The notes below the pieces were generated by a model, which was not told where the DNA came from, ran no database searches, and was given only the letters and a program-made list of their open reading frames with translations. A program made the translations under genes and the position numbers. 64,000 nt of DNA from an uncultured Paracoccaceae bacterium (GTDB lineage: Bacteria; Pseudomonadota; Alphaproteobacteria; Rhodobacterales; Rhodobacteraceae): the NCBI GenBank assembly GCA_947489445.1, contig CANLDN010000001.1:620001-684000 (forward strand). The letters run 5' to 3'. The stretch's first letter is position 1; each line of letters begins with the position of its first letter. Positions 41,598-50,715 of the stretch are shown here, piece after piece.

Positions 41598-41623
41598 TTT
41601 CCGGCCATTGATTTGGCCGGAAA
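41598..41623 (+). terminator. Hairpin after the small membrane protein
   Basis: TTTCCGGCCA (41598-41607) pairs with TGGCCGGAAA (41614-41623) over a six-base loop TTGATT. It lies 12 bases after the stop codon. It could terminate on either strand, although the U-tract is only the three bases within the stem. Confidence 0.65.
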
Positions 41624-42227
41624 ACGATCTGACCGCGCGCCGCGTGACGGCGCGGCATTTCAACGACATCGACGAATGTAGTCGTAGTACACTTTGAAAA
41701 CCCCACAATCGGCAGGCAAAGCCACCCGACAACCGGTCCAAACAGATACCGCATTCTCGTTCTTGTTTCACGAAATTGGGCGACAGCAGAAAGATACATA
41801 TAGATTTTTTTTACGTGTCTGATCGGCGGCGTGTCGATTTGGGTAAAATACTCCACTTTGGCCGTTCGGCGGCACCTAGCCAGCTCTCCAGACTGGAATG
41901 AACTTTCAGTGATTCTCAACCTACGGGCGCTTGGTAAGATTCGCCGATTTATTGCATTACCGATGGAGCATCGAGGCCCATGATCCGTTCCGGCAATCAG
42001 GCTGATTTCAGCCTATCGACCGATAGCGACGCATAACTATATGATTTTATTATGATAATAATAATCATGCGTTTTTTCAGGGCCATGGACACGCCCAAAC
42101 GATCACATCATTATGATCAAGGGTGATAAGTATGACAGGCTCTGTTCAAGACGCCTGTCGGTAGTTGGCAGCACAAAAACCTTTCAGCCGAAATAATCTC
42201 AGGTTGTACTACAGGGGGTCCCCAAAG
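41624..42227. other. Intergenic region upstream of the RTX metalloprotease
   Basis: About 600 bases without a convincing gene. CTATCG-AC-CGATAG (42013-42026) is a short palindrome. A very AT-rich hairpin, ATGATT (42041-42046) to AATCAT (42063-42068), followed by GCG and TTTTTT (42072-42077), looks like a weak intrinsic terminator or attenuator inside the protease leader. The protease ribosome-binding site AGGGGG is at about 42213. Confidence 0.5.
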
Positions 42228-45200
42228 ATGCCGTCTCCAATCCAGACAAACGACGAATGGTGGGTCAATGACCAGACACCGGACAATCCATTTGGTAAAA
42301 GCGAAGACTACGAAGCCTATCTCGACTATTTGGGGGCACTGCCCCGCAGCCTAACGTCAGAGATCGCGGCGGAGCCGATGAGGATCAATGTCTCAGAGCT
42401 TGCCAACCATCCCGATTATCAGGCCGCCGCAGTTGGCGCCTTGCAGATGTGGGCTTCTGTCACACCACTCCAATTCGAAATAGTCTATGATACCCCGTTC
42501 GATCCCGACACGGATTGGATGCAGATCGTCAGCCCGGAAATTGGCGAGCCCAGTGATGGCAGCGCGTTTTCCAGCAACCGCTATGTCAGCGTGGGCCAAC
42601 GTTTCCACGACACCGAACCCAACCTGACGGATATCGGTGGTTACGTGTTTGACACCTTCGTTCACGAATTTGGCCATGAATTCGGTCTGAACCACCCCGG
42701 TCTTTACAACTACAGCGGCCCGGGCGGTGTACAGATCAATTATCTGAACAACGCAACGTGGATTTATGACCGGCAGCAATACAGCGTCATGTCCTATTTC
42801 GACGGGATCGACGTTGGCGAAGGCACCCGGTGGTCGGCAGCCACCCCCATGATGGCCGATATTGAGGCGACAATCCGTCGTTATTTCTCGGAGGTGGATG
42901 AGAACGGGGTGCGAACCTACGAGACCATCAACCTTCAAACCGGGGACAATGTCTATGGCTTCAACAGTACCGAATATGGGTATGAGCTGACCTCAACGGG
43001 CATGCAGCGTGACATCGGTTTTGTGATCCACGACACGGGTGGCACCGACACGATTGATTTCTCCGGGTCTACCGCAGGCACAATCCTTGATCTGCGCGCC
43101 GGGCAGTTTTCCAGCGTCAATGGTCACAGCAACAATGTATCGATCTTTGCAGGACACAACGCCGACGAGACCGAATACTATATCGAAAACGGCATCGGCA
43201 GCAGCCATGACGATATTCTGATCGGCAATGACGGAAATAACGTTCTGGATGGCCGTGGTGGTGGCGACCGGATGGCCGGATATGGCGGCGATGATGTCTA
43301 CTTCGTCGACTCCCTCGACGATATCGTGCACGAGGAAGAAGATGGCGGAAACGACACCATCATCGTGTTGTCTGGTGATATTGACATTGGTGAAGTCGAT
43401 AATGTCGAAAACATTATCTATACCAATGGAACGCCTTACCAACCGGACAATGATGGCGGTGAAACGCCACCCAGTGCTGGCGACAACACCCTGACCAACA
43501 TCATCATCGGGGATGGCAGCAGTGAGGTCCTTGAAGGGGGTGCCGGTGACGACACAATCTTTGGGATGGGCGGTGACGATTTCATCATCGGCGGTGCCGA
43601 CTCACTCGCCAGTCGCGATATCAACAATACGATTGCGATCGCGGACCTTGAAGACCAAACCGAAAGCGATGACGGCAACGACACGCTTTATGGCGGTGCT
43701 GGTAACGACACCATCCTTGGCGGCCAGGGCAATGATATCCTCAACGGTGGCGACGGCGACGATATGCTCAGTGGTCAAGACGGCATCGACGTCTTCATAG
43801 GCGGCGATGGCAGCGATACTGTTGACTACAGCCGGGAAAGCCCGTTCCAACTGCTCGTCAATCTTGAAACGAATGTGGCCAGTGGTGGCACAGCCTCGGG
43901 CGATACATTCTACAGCATCGAGAACCTGATTGGGTCGGATGACCGGATCGACCGTTTCGTCGGAAACGCATCGGACAATCATTTCTGGGGTCAGGGCGGT
44001 GGTGACTATTTCAACGGCGGCGCCGGGAATGACGTACTGGACGGCGGCAATGATGGCGACATCCTGTATGGCGAAGATGGCGATGACACGCTCATCGGCG
44101 GGTCCGGTCAGGACTACATGAATGGCGGCGACGGCATTGATACGGTTGTTTACGCTGGCAGTTCCGCTGGCGTGACCGTGGATCTTGCCAACGGGACGGC
44201 CAGTGGCGGCGACGCAACCGGCCCGGCGCAAATCGTCGGACGCGGTACAGTGATCCGGAACGACATCCTCGCCGAGATCGAAAATGTCGTCGGCTCATTC
44301 CATGATGATCACCTGATCGGGGACGACCAGACCAACGAACTTTCCGGTGGTTCGGGCGCTGATATCCTCACTGGTGGTGGTGGTGCCGACATTCTAAATG
44401 GCGGTGCGGGTAGTGATACTGCCGATTATGCCGATGCGACCAGCGGCGTCAGGCTCAACCTGAAACGCGACGGGTCCGAAGGCGACACCTATATTTCCAT
44501 CGAAAATCTGGCCGGTTCGGGCTTTGATGATCGGTTGATTGGGGACCGTGCTGCCAATGTGCTGACAGGCCAAGGCGGCGATGATGTGCTGCGTGGCGGC
44601 AGGGGCGATGACACGTTACTCGGTGATTTCGCTTATCAGGGGGATGCCCCGCCAGCCCCGGGTATGGGCACCGGCTACACGACGCTGGGGCCAGATGCGA
44701 CAAACAATTCGATTGCGACAGCGTTCGACATTTCCAATAACTTTTCGTTGACCGAGGATCCGGACATCTTCGATTCAACGACCGTCCTGCACACCACAGT
44801 CAACGCCACCGGGAATGGTCTGGGCGCATACTACAGCATCGAATTAGCAGCCGGAACGGTGATTTCCATCGATATCGATGGCATCGCCGACCCCAACGTT
44901 CATGACAGCTGGGTTCGGCTCCTCGATAGCAATGGTGATATCGTGGCCGAAAATGATGATGGCGGCGGTGACCCCGGTTCGACCAGTATCCGCGATTCAA
45001 GCACGGTCTTCGTCGTCCAGGAAACCGGAACGTACTACATCCTCGAAGGTAGCTGGACGCCGGAGTCCACAGAAGGCGGCTGGACCGAGGCCATTCCAGA
45101 GGGCTCGACTTATGAGTTGAATGTGTCGGTCGAATTCCCACCTGCACCTGCCCAACCCGGGGAAGCCGGCGAAGACAGGCTGTTTGGTGGCCGGGGCAGC

Positions 45201-45569
45201 GATCTTCTGGATGGCGGGCTGGCAGCCGACACGCTGACCGGTGGTGTAGGCGAAGACTCCTTCCGCTTCTCGACAGCATTGGGGGATGGAAATATCGACA
45301 CGATCAGGGACTTCGACGTCACCGACGATCTGATCCTGCTCGATAACCTCATCTTTACAGAGCTGGGCGGTGACGGCGCGCTTTCTTTCGGCGCCTTTTA
45401 CAGCAGCGCAATGGGCGAAAGTCGTGATGCGGACAACCGCATCATTTACAACACTGAAAGTGGAGCTTTGCTTTATGATGCTGATGGTTCCGGTGACGGT
45501 GCAGCCATTCAGTTCGCACAGCTAAGCGCCGATCTGGACCTTTCAGCGAACGACTTCGTCATCATCTGA
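42228..45569 (+). CDS. Serralysin-like (M10) RTX metalloprotease with PPC domain
   Basis: 1113 residues from the ATG at 42228. The zinc site HEFGHEFGLNH (146-156) and Met-turn YSVMSY (185-190) identify an astacin/serralysin-type metzincin. Residues about 320-810 hold several blocks of GGxGxDxhx calcium-binding RTX nonapeptides. About 815-980 contains a pre-peptidase C-terminal (PPC) beta domain. A final RTX block and a hydrophobic C-terminus (LSANDFVII) follow, the usual type I secretion signal. No Sec signal is present. It is most likely exported by a PrtD/PrtE-type system such as the one at 31030-34280. Confidence 0.93.
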   Translation: MPSPIQTNDEWWVNDQTPDNPFGKSEDYEAYLDYLGALPRSLTSEIAAEPMRINVSELANHPDYQAAAVGALQMWASVTPLQFEIVYDTPFDPDTDWMQIVSPEIGEPSDGSAFSSNRYVSVGQRFHDTEPNLTDIGGYVFDTFVHEFGHEFGLNHPGLYNYSGPGGVQINYLNNATWIYDRQQYSVMSYFDGIDVGEGTRWSAATPMMADIEATIRRYFSEVDENGVRTYETINLQTGDNVYGFNSTEYGYELTSTGMQRDIGFVIHDTGGTDTIDFSGSTAGTILDLRAGQFSSVNGHSNNVSIFAGHNADETEYYIENGIGSSHDDILIGNDGNNVLDGRGGGDRMAGYGGDDVYFVDSLDDIVHEEEDGGNDTIIVLSGDIDIGEVDNVENIIYTNGTPYQPDNDGGETPPSAGDNTLTNIIIGDGSSEVLEGGAGDDTIFGMGGDDFIIGGADSLASRDINNTIAIADLEDQTESDDGNDTLYGGAGNDTILGGQGNDILNGGDGDDMLSGQDGIDVFIGGDGSDTVDYSRESPFQLLVNLETNVASGGTASGDTFYSIENLIGSDDRIDRFVGNASDNHFWGQGGGDYFNGGAGNDVLDGGNDGDILYGEDGDDTLIGGSGQDYMNGGDGIDTVVYAGSSAGVTVDLANGTASGGDATGPAQIVGRGTVIRNDILAEIENVVGSFHDDHLIGDDQTNELSGGSGADILTGGGGADILNGGAGSDTADYADATSGVRLNLKRDGSEGDTYISIENLAGSGFDDRLIGDRAANVLTGQGGDDVLRGGRGDDTLLGDFAYQGDAPPAPGMGTGYTTLGPDATNNSIATAFDISNNFSLTEDPDIFDSTTVLHTTVNATGNGLGAYYSIELAAGTVISIDIDGIADPNVHDSWVRLLDSNGDIVAENDDGGGDPGSTSIRDSSTVFVVQETGTYYILEGSWTPESTEGGWTEAIPEGSTYELNVSVEFPPAPAQPGEAGEDRLFGGRGSDLLDGGLAADTLTGGVGEDSFRFSTALGDGNIDTIRDFDVTDDLILLDNLIFTELGGDGALSFGAFYSSAMGESRDADNRIIYNTESGALLYDADGSGDGAAIQFAQLSADLDLSANDFVII

Positions 45570-45633
45570 CGTAGAATGAGGTGGGGCGCTTACCGGCGCC
45601 CCGCCCCAACCTGCGCAACAAGAGGGAGACATC

Positions 45634-46032
45634 ATGACAGATCACTGCACAAATCGTCGCACAATACTCATCGCGGCAGGCGCTGCCGCTGCCGCTGCTG
45701 TCGCAGATACGGCGCTCGCGCAATCAACGAATATTCGGGGCATCGTCAACTACGAAGGCGGCACGGCTGTCCCCGAAGGCCAGATTGCGATTTACCTCGA
45801 GGATCCCGCTTTGCCGAATGGCACACAAAATCGCGCCGCTGAGACGCATGTCAAAAGCGATGGTGGGGCAAGGACGATAGCCTTTTCCTTTCCGCCACCC
45901 GAATCCTCCTCACCAACACTGCAAATCATTGCACGCCTTGAACGCAAGGACGGATGGTTGCTCGCGCGCGGCAGCGCACAGTACGAAGCCGGCGCACCCG
46001 TTTCCATCACACTCAACACGGCCATGTATTAA
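45634..46032 (+). CDS. YbaY/YscW-like exported protein
   Basis: 132 residues. The N-terminus (TNRRTILIAAGAAAAAAVA) is a twin-arginine-like signal ending near ALA-Q. The mature part (IRGIVNYEGGTAVPEGQIAI, then SPTLQIIARLERKDGWL) matches the YscW/YbaY lipoprotein family beta-sandwich, though no lipobox Cys is seen. A strong AGAGGGAGA precedes the ATG. It follows the protease by 64 bases and could be co-transcribed. Confidence 0.8.
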   Translation: MTDHCTNRRTILIAAGAAAAAAVADTALAQSTNIRGIVNYEGGTAVPEGQIAIYLEDPALPNGTQNRAAETHVKSDGGARTIAFSFPPPESSSPTLQIIARLERKDGWLLARGSAQYEAGAPVSITLNTAMY

Positions 46033-46088
46033 AGGGACAAAGCCGCTCGTCTTGATAGGTACAAGTGGCGATCAAATGTCATGCGACA

Positions 46089-46164
46089 TGGTGCCCCCAC
46101 ACGGACTCGAACCGCGGACCTACTGATTACAAATCAGTTGCTCTACCAGCTGAGCTATAGGGGC
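46089..46164 (-). tRNA. tRNA-Thr (UGU)
   Basis: Minus strand: acceptor GCCCCTA/TGGGGGC, D-arm GCTC...GAGC, anticodon stem CTGAT/ATCAG with loop TTGTAAT region (TGT, threonine), T-loop TTCGAGT, A73 and encoded CCA. The acceptor and T-stem contain one or two non-Watson-Crick pairs but the overall cloverleaf is standard. Confidence 0.93.
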
Positions 46165-46508
46165 ACATATGCGAATTAGGGCACTTTGCCCCGCCGCGCT
46201 GCGCGGCATATAGCAGGTGAAAAACCGCCAATGCAATGGTGTTTTGATCCAACCTTGCGAAAAAGTTGCGCCGCGGTCTAGCCAGACCTCACCATCCAAA
46301 GCACGAAGCACATCCTCCGACATCTTCTTGGCGGCACGACCAAACGCGACCCTGTGCAGGGACTAGTTTTTCCTGACCATGCCATGCCGCGACCCATTGA
46401 TGTCTGGCCGGTTTGGCAACCGGGAGACCGGCCCCGCCAAAAGCGGTTTAACTGTCCCGAAATCCAACTATGATATCGCGGCACAACTTTTCAAAGGCCG
46501 CTTCCTCT
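46165..46508. other. Intergenic region upstream of the 293-aa gene
   Basis: 344 bases. A 67-codon minus-strand frame reading MSEDVLRALDGEVWLDRGAT runs into the tRNA-Thr and is therefore unlikely to be a gene. It presumably holds the promoters of tRNA-Thr (minus) and of the next gene (plus). No clear boxes or repeats were seen. Confidence 0.45.
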
Positions 46509-47390
46509 ATGCAGATCGCATTCCAAATCGGCGCCAACTGCACGGATGAAGATCGGCTGCTAAAATCCGTCCTAAAAAACGCTGACAGCTTGCTGCGACA
46601 GCATATTGCAGTGCCCGGTCCCGGGAAGTATCGCAGCCTGATCCGCGAGACCATTCAGGGATTGGATGGTGCCCGCCCTGCCCCGGATACCCGCGATATC
46701 CTGCTGGATGCGATCATTGACAACGACAATGTGCGCCGGATCGTGATGACCAACGACAACTTTATCTGTGTGCCCAATCGGATTTTTGAAAACGGTTTGT
46801 TTTATCCGCAGGCGGAGCCAAAGACGCGCAGCCTGCACCAGCTGTTTCCTGACGATGACATCTCGCTTTTTATGGGCATCCGCAATCCGGTCACGTTCCT
46901 GCAAGAGACGCTTAAACGCGCCAAAGCGGTCACGCTGAGTGAATATCTGGGTCTGATGCATCCCGAGGAGGTGCGTTGGTCGGACGTGATCCGCCGTATC
47001 AAGGCGGGGGCCCCTGACACGCCGCTGACGGTCTGGTGTAATGAGGATACGCCGCTTTTGTGGGAACAGTTGATCAGGGCACTGTCGGGTCTGCACCCCG
47101 ATGTGGATGTCGTCGGGGGACTGGATATGCTGTCTTCGATCATCACGGATGCGGGAATGGCGCAGTTGGCCGAAACCCTGCGCACGGCCCCGCCCGCTAC
47201 GGATGCGGCGCGTTACGACCTCATCGCCAGTATATGGGAACAGCACGCAATTGAAGACGCCGTTGAGGACGTGATTGACCTGCCGGAGCTTGACCCGGTT
47301 TTGGTGGCAGAGATGTCGGACGCTTACGAAGATGATCTGGGCAAGATCGCGGCAATCGATGGCATTACCTTGCTGATGCCATACACCTGA
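46509..47390 (+). CDS. Conserved hypothetical protein, sulfotransferase-like N-terminus
   Basis: 293 residues from the ATG at 46509 (an ATG at 46470 would add 13). MQIAFQIGANCTDEDRLLKS resembles the first strand-loop of P-loop sulfotransferase-like proteins, and SLFMGIRNPVTFLQE resembles their second signature, but a canonical PAPS-binding P-loop is absent. It is probably a degenerate member common in Rhodobacterales. The C-terminus is acidic. No operon partner is evident; the convergent gapR ends four bases away. Confidence 0.7.
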   Translation: MQIAFQIGANCTDEDRLLKSVLKNADSLLRQHIAVPGPGKYRSLIRETIQGLDGARPAPDTRDILLDAIIDNDNVRRIVMTNDNFICVPNRIFENGLFYPQAEPKTRSLHQLFPDDDISLFMGIRNPVTFLQETLKRAKAVTLSEYLGLMHPEEVRWSDVIRRIKAGAPDTPLTVWCNEDTPLLWEQLIRALSGLHPDVDVVGGLDMLSSIITDAGMAQLAETLRTAPPATDAARYDLIASIWEQHAIEDAVEDVIDLPELDPVLVAEMSDAYEDDLGKIAAIDGITLLMPYT

Positions 47391-47393
47391 TGT

Positions 47394-47651
47394 CTACATG
47401 CCCAGCGCAGATTTATACATGTCGAGCACCGCTTCTTCCTCGGCCAGATCGTTGGCGTCGCGTTTGCGGATTGCGATGACCTTGCGCAGCACCTTGGTGT
47501 CGTAACCACGCCCTTTGGCTTCTGCCATCACTTCTTTCTGGGCGTCGGCGATGTCTTTTTTTTCTGCCTCAAGCCGTTCAAAACGTTCAATGAATTGGCG
47601 CAGCTCCTGGGCGGCGACTGTGGTGGTCGTGTCGGTCACGGAATCGTTCAT
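47394..47651 (-). CDS. gapR: GapR (DUF2312) nucleoid-associated protein
   Basis: 85 residues from the ATG at 47651. The sequence [20 protein letters not shown], then [20 protein letters not shown] and [13 protein letters not shown], is the conserved GapR/DUF2312 pattern. GapR is an alphaproteobacterial protein that wraps AT-rich, overtwisted DNA ahead of forks and highly transcribed genes and stimulates type II topoisomerases. Length is normal. It is divergent from the small membrane protein at 47761. Confidence 0.92.
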   Translation of the reverse strand: MNDSVTDTTTTVAAQELRQFIERFERLEAEKKDIADAQKEVMAEAKGRGYDTKVLRKVIAIRKRDANDLAEEEAVLDMYKSALGM

Positions 47652-47760
47652 GAAAGCTCTCCTCGCAGGCGTGCCCTTCCCTAGCTGTTGGTCCACGCGC
47701 CCGCAACCCTTGCGAAGGCCCCCTGCCCGCGATAGGCCGTCCCAAACGCGAGAGGGACAT

Positions 47761-47976
47761 ATGGACGTTGTCATTTGGATTGGTGCGACACTGACAATCG
47801 TCGGGCTTGTGGGGATCGTTTATAGTATCGTGGCTGTGACTCGCGCGAAACGCGCCGGGCTGACAGATGATGAATTGCGGGCCCGCGTGTCGCGCATTCT
47901 GCCGATCAATCTGATCGCGCTTTTCGTGTCGATGATCGGCCTGATGGCGGTGATCATCGGCGTGATGCTGGGCTAG
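47761..47976 (+). CDS. Small two-helix membrane protein
   Basis: 71 residues from the ATG at 47761, preceded by GAGAGGG. Two hydrophobic helices ([20 protein letters not shown] and [20 protein letters not shown]) flank a charged loop ([20 protein letters not shown]). The family is unknown but the pattern is common in Rhodobacterales. Its TAG stop shares bases with the stop of the convergent phosphotransferase gene. Confidence 0.78.
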   Translation: MDVVIWIGATLTIVGLVGIVYSIVAVTRAKRAGLTDDELRARVSRILPINLIALFVSMIGLMAVIIGVMLG

Positions 47977-49016
47977 GTCCCTTCGCGCATCACGTGTGTG
48001 GCCATCATGGCCAGTGCTGGCAAGGCTGCACCGTATTTTTTGGCCATCTTGGGGTTTGACGCATTCCCCGCCGCCGCACGTGCTGCGACCCCAGCCAGAA
48101 TGGCCGCGAGCCGGAAGAAGGCAAAAACCAGATAAAACGGCCAATCCGCGATGTCGCCCAGACCGCGCCTGCGGGCATAGTCGTTGATGTAATCCGCCTC
48201 GCTTGGCAGCCCCAGGCCTGCGCGGTCCACACCCGCAAGGCCGCGCATGTCACCCTGATTGGGCAGCCGCCATTGCATGCATTGATAGGCCAGATCGGCC
48301 ATGGGGTGCCCTAGCGTCGACAGTTCCCAATCAAGGATGCCCGCAATCGTGGGTGCCTTGGGGTCAAAGATCATGTTGTCCAGCCGCCAATCACCATGCA
48401 CCAGCGACACTTGCCCGTCATCTGCGGGCATATGTTGACCCAGCCAATCGATGATATCGGTCATCATCTGATCCGGCGTGCTCACGGAAGCGAGGTATTG
48501 TTTGCTCCACCGGTCCAGTTGTCTTTCGAAATAATTGCCCGGCTTTCCGTAGTCGGACAGCCCTACCGCCCCCACATCAACATCATGCATCGCGGCCAAG
48601 GCTGCGTTCATAGCGTCGTAAATCGCCGCCCGTTCATCATTGCTGACGTCCGGCAAGGCCGGATCCCAGAAAATCCGGCCCGGCAAGAACCGCATCACGA
48701 AAAAGGCGCGCCCGCTTGGTGATGTCTCGGCCTCTGCCAGATGCAAGACCTCAGGCACAGGGACATCGGTGTTCGATAGCGCCTGCATCACGCGAAATTC
48801 GCGTTCTACCGCGTGGGCAGATGGTAGCAGTTTCCCGGCTGGTTTGCTGCGCAAGACGTAGGTGCCGCTATCAGCGTCCAGCTTATAGGTGGGGTTTGAT
48901 TGACCGGTGCCGAATTTCGTCACCGTCTGCAATCCGGCGAACCCCTTCACCGTATCACGCAGATACGGATCAAGCGTCTGTTGCGAAATCCCAAGTCCAA
49001 TTGCTGCGTCATCCAT
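47973..49016 (-). CDS. APH-family phosphotransferase (ACAD10/11 kinase-domain type)
   Basis: 347 residues from the ATG at 49016 (in-frame ATGs at 49025 and 49034 are alternatives). It has the aminoglycoside/choline kinase-like fold with HGDWRLDNMIFDP (catalytic loop) and ILDWELSTLGHPMADLAY (DFG-like metal site). These kinases are fused to an acyl-CoA dehydrogenase domain in animal ACAD10/ACAD11, which degrade 4-hydroxy fatty acids. Here the dehydrogenase is the divergent neighbour, so a shared pathway is likely. Confidence 0.88.
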   Translation of the reverse strand: MDDAAIGLGISQQTLDPYLRDTVKGFAGLQTVTKFGTGQSNPTYKLDADSGTYVLRSKPAGKLLPSAHAVEREFRVMQALSNTDVPVPEVLHLAEAETSPSGRAFFVMRFLPGRIFWDPALPDVSNDERAAIYDAMNAALAAMHDVDVGAVGLSDYGKPGNYFERQLDRWSKQYLASVSTPDQMMTDIIDWLGQHMPADDGQVSLVHGDWRLDNMIFDPKAPTIAGILDWELSTLGHPMADLAYQCMQWRLPNQGDMRGLAGVDRAGLGLPSEADYINDYARRRGLGDIADWPFYLVFAFFRLAAILAGVAARAAAGNASNPKMAKKYGAALPALAMMATHVMREGT

Positions 49017-49114
49017 GCAGCCCATTAGGGGCATCCGAGCCGATTTGTGCAAGCCATTGATTGACACTTCGGACACCCGGTGCACGATGGCGCGATACGC
49101 ATGGGAGGTATTCG

Positions 49115-50344
49115 ATGGATCTGGGACACACCGCACGGCTGAAACCGGTATTGGATGCCGTAACAGCGATGATCACCGATGACATCGCCCCGCTTGATGA
49201 TGAATTTCTGGCCGAGGTTCAGATCGGTGACCGTTGGACATTTACCGACAGACAGACCGAAATCCTTGAAGGTCTGAAAACAAAAGCGCGCGCGCGGGGC
49301 CTTTGGAATTTCTGGGACACGTTTCGCGATGGCCCGCAGCTCAATACTGTCGAATACGCCTACCTGGCCGAAGAGATGGGCAAGAGCCATCTTGCCGCGG
49401 AGGTTTTTAACTGCAACGCGCCTGATACCGGCAATATGGAGGTTTTTGCCCGATACGGCACGGACGCGATGAAAGACCTATGGCTGCGCCCGTTGATGGA
49501 TGGGAAAATACGATCCGCCTATTTGATGACCGAACCGGACGTGGCCAGTTCGGACGCCACCAACATTGCGATGCGATGCGAGCGGGATGGGGATGATTAT
49601 ATCCTCAATGGTCAGAAATGGTGGGCCACGGGTGCGGGTGATCCGCGTTGCGCAGTCTATATCGTGATGGTGCGCACTGGCGACTATGGTCCAAAGCACC
49701 AACAGCATTCGATGATTGTCGTGCCTGCCGATACACCGGGCATCACCAAACTGCGCGCGATGGAGGTGTATGGCCATGACGACGCCCCGCACGGGCATAT
49801 GCATTTCAAGTTTGAAAACGTGCGTGTGGCCGCCGAAAACATGTTGCTGGGCGAAGGTCGCGGGTTCGAGATTGCGCAAGGGCGGCTTGGCCCCGGGCGC
49901 ATCCATCATTGCATGCGGGCGATTGGACAGGCTGAAAAGGCGCTGGAATTGATGTGCAAACGCGCAGTGGCAAGGCAGGCCTTTGGCAAACCACTTGCGC
50001 AGTTGGGCGAAAACTTCGACCTGATCGCAGAGGCGCGGATGGACATCGAACAGGCCCGCCTTCTTTGCCTGAAAGCGGCGTGGATGATGGATCAGGGTGA
50101 TAAGAAGGCGGCCGCCCCCTGGATCAGCCAGATTAAGGTCGTGGCCCCGCAAATAGCGCTAAAAATCACAGATATGGCTGTACAGATGCATGGTGCAGCC
50201 GGTGTTTCACAGGATACCCCGCTTGCACGGCAATGGACGCATCTGCGCACATTGCGGCTGGCCGACGGGCCAGATGCGGTCCATCGCAGACAGGTCGCAA
50301 GGGCCGAATTGGCGCCTTACACTTTGGGGCAGAACACCTCGTAA
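49115..50344 (+). CDS. Acyl-CoA dehydrogenase (ACAD10/11-like)
   Basis: 409 residues from the ATG at 49115, with GGAGGT about five bases upstream. Typical segments are SAYLMTEPDVASSDATNI, LNGQKWWATGAGDPRC, QAFGKPLAQLGENFD and the C-terminal QMHGAAGVSQDTPLARQW. It oxidises acyl-CoA (or 4-phosphoacyl-CoA) using FAD. It is divergent from the APH kinase with 98 bases between starts, suggesting joint regulation. The 3' end overlaps the convergent bigR gene by 28 bases. Confidence 0.92.
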   Translation: MDLGHTARLKPVLDAVTAMITDDIAPLDDEFLAEVQIGDRWTFTDRQTEILEGLKTKARARGLWNFWDTFRDGPQLNTVEYAYLAEEMGKSHLAAEVFNCNAPDTGNMEVFARYGTDAMKDLWLRPLMDGKIRSAYLMTEPDVASSDATNIAMRCERDGDDYILNGQKWWATGAGDPRCAVYIVMVRTGDYGPKHQQHSMIVVPADTPGITKLRAMEVYGHDDAPHGHMHFKFENVRVAAENMLLGEGRGFEIAQGRLGPGRIHHCMRAIGQAEKALELMCKRAVARQAFGKPLAQLGENFDLIAEARMDIEQARLLCLKAAWMMDQGDKKAAAPWISQIKVVAPQIALKITDMAVQMHGAAGVSQDTPLARQWTHLRTLRLADGPDAVHRRQVARAELAPYTLGQNTS

Positions 50345-50637
50345 ATCCGTTCCAGGATCGGCATCACGCGCGGGTCTGACACACGGTAAAGCATGCTGCG
50401 CCCGTCACGTTCACAAGTGACAAGCCCCTCGGCACGCAAACGCAAAAGTTGGCCGGAGACGTAGGATTGGCTGGCACCAATTGCCAGTTCAAGCTGATGC
50501 ACTGACATCTCGCCCGGGACCAAGGCGCAAAGGATCCGCAAACGTCCCGGATTGGACAACGTTTTGAGCATTTCCGCCGCTTCGGTTGCCGCAGCGTCCA
50601 TCTGCTCCGGAGTGATATCAATTACGTCAGCCATCAT
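50317..50637 (-). CDS. bigR: BigR/SqrR-type persulfide-sensing ArsR-family repressor
   Basis: 106 residues (the second ATG at 50634 is equally possible). The ArsR winged HTH reads MSVHQLELAIGASQSYVSGQ. Two cysteines, in RLRILCALV and near the C-terminus in EVFCPKV, match the pair that forms a tetrasulfide or disulfide switch in BigR/SqrR. It would repress the divergent sulfide-detoxification operon until persulfides accumulate. The inverted repeat at 50655-50678 is the likely operator. Confidence 0.92.
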   Translation of the reverse strand: MMADVIDITPEQMDAAATEAAEMLKTLSNPGRLRILCALVPGEMSVHQLELAIGASQSYVSGQLLRLRAEGLVTCERDGRSMLYRVSDPRVMPILERIYEVFCPKV

Positions 50638-50654
50638 CGTCTTTCAGCGCGTTA

Positions 50655-50695
50655 ATACATTCCATTATTGAAATGTATAAAAGATGTACTATTCT
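50655..50695 (+). promoter_or_regulatory. Promoter and BigR operator of the sulfide operon
   Basis: Imperfect palindrome with arms ATACATT (50655-50661) and AATGTAT (50672-50678); ten of twelve base pairs match across 24 bases. It overlaps a -35 TTGAAA (50668-50673), with a -10 TATTCT (50690-50695) at 16-base spacing. Binding would occlude the promoter of the persulfide dioxygenase operon and lies 18 bases from the bigR start, so both genes are probably controlled. Confidence 0.75.
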
Positions 50696-50715
50696 TATAG
50701 CAGAGGAGATTCGCG

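Noticed and set aside
46120..46323. 67-codon minus-strand frame reading MSEDVLRALDGEVWLDRGAT
   Set aside because: It runs into tRNA-Thr and has no supported start; the first part looks protein-like but could be chance or a remnant.
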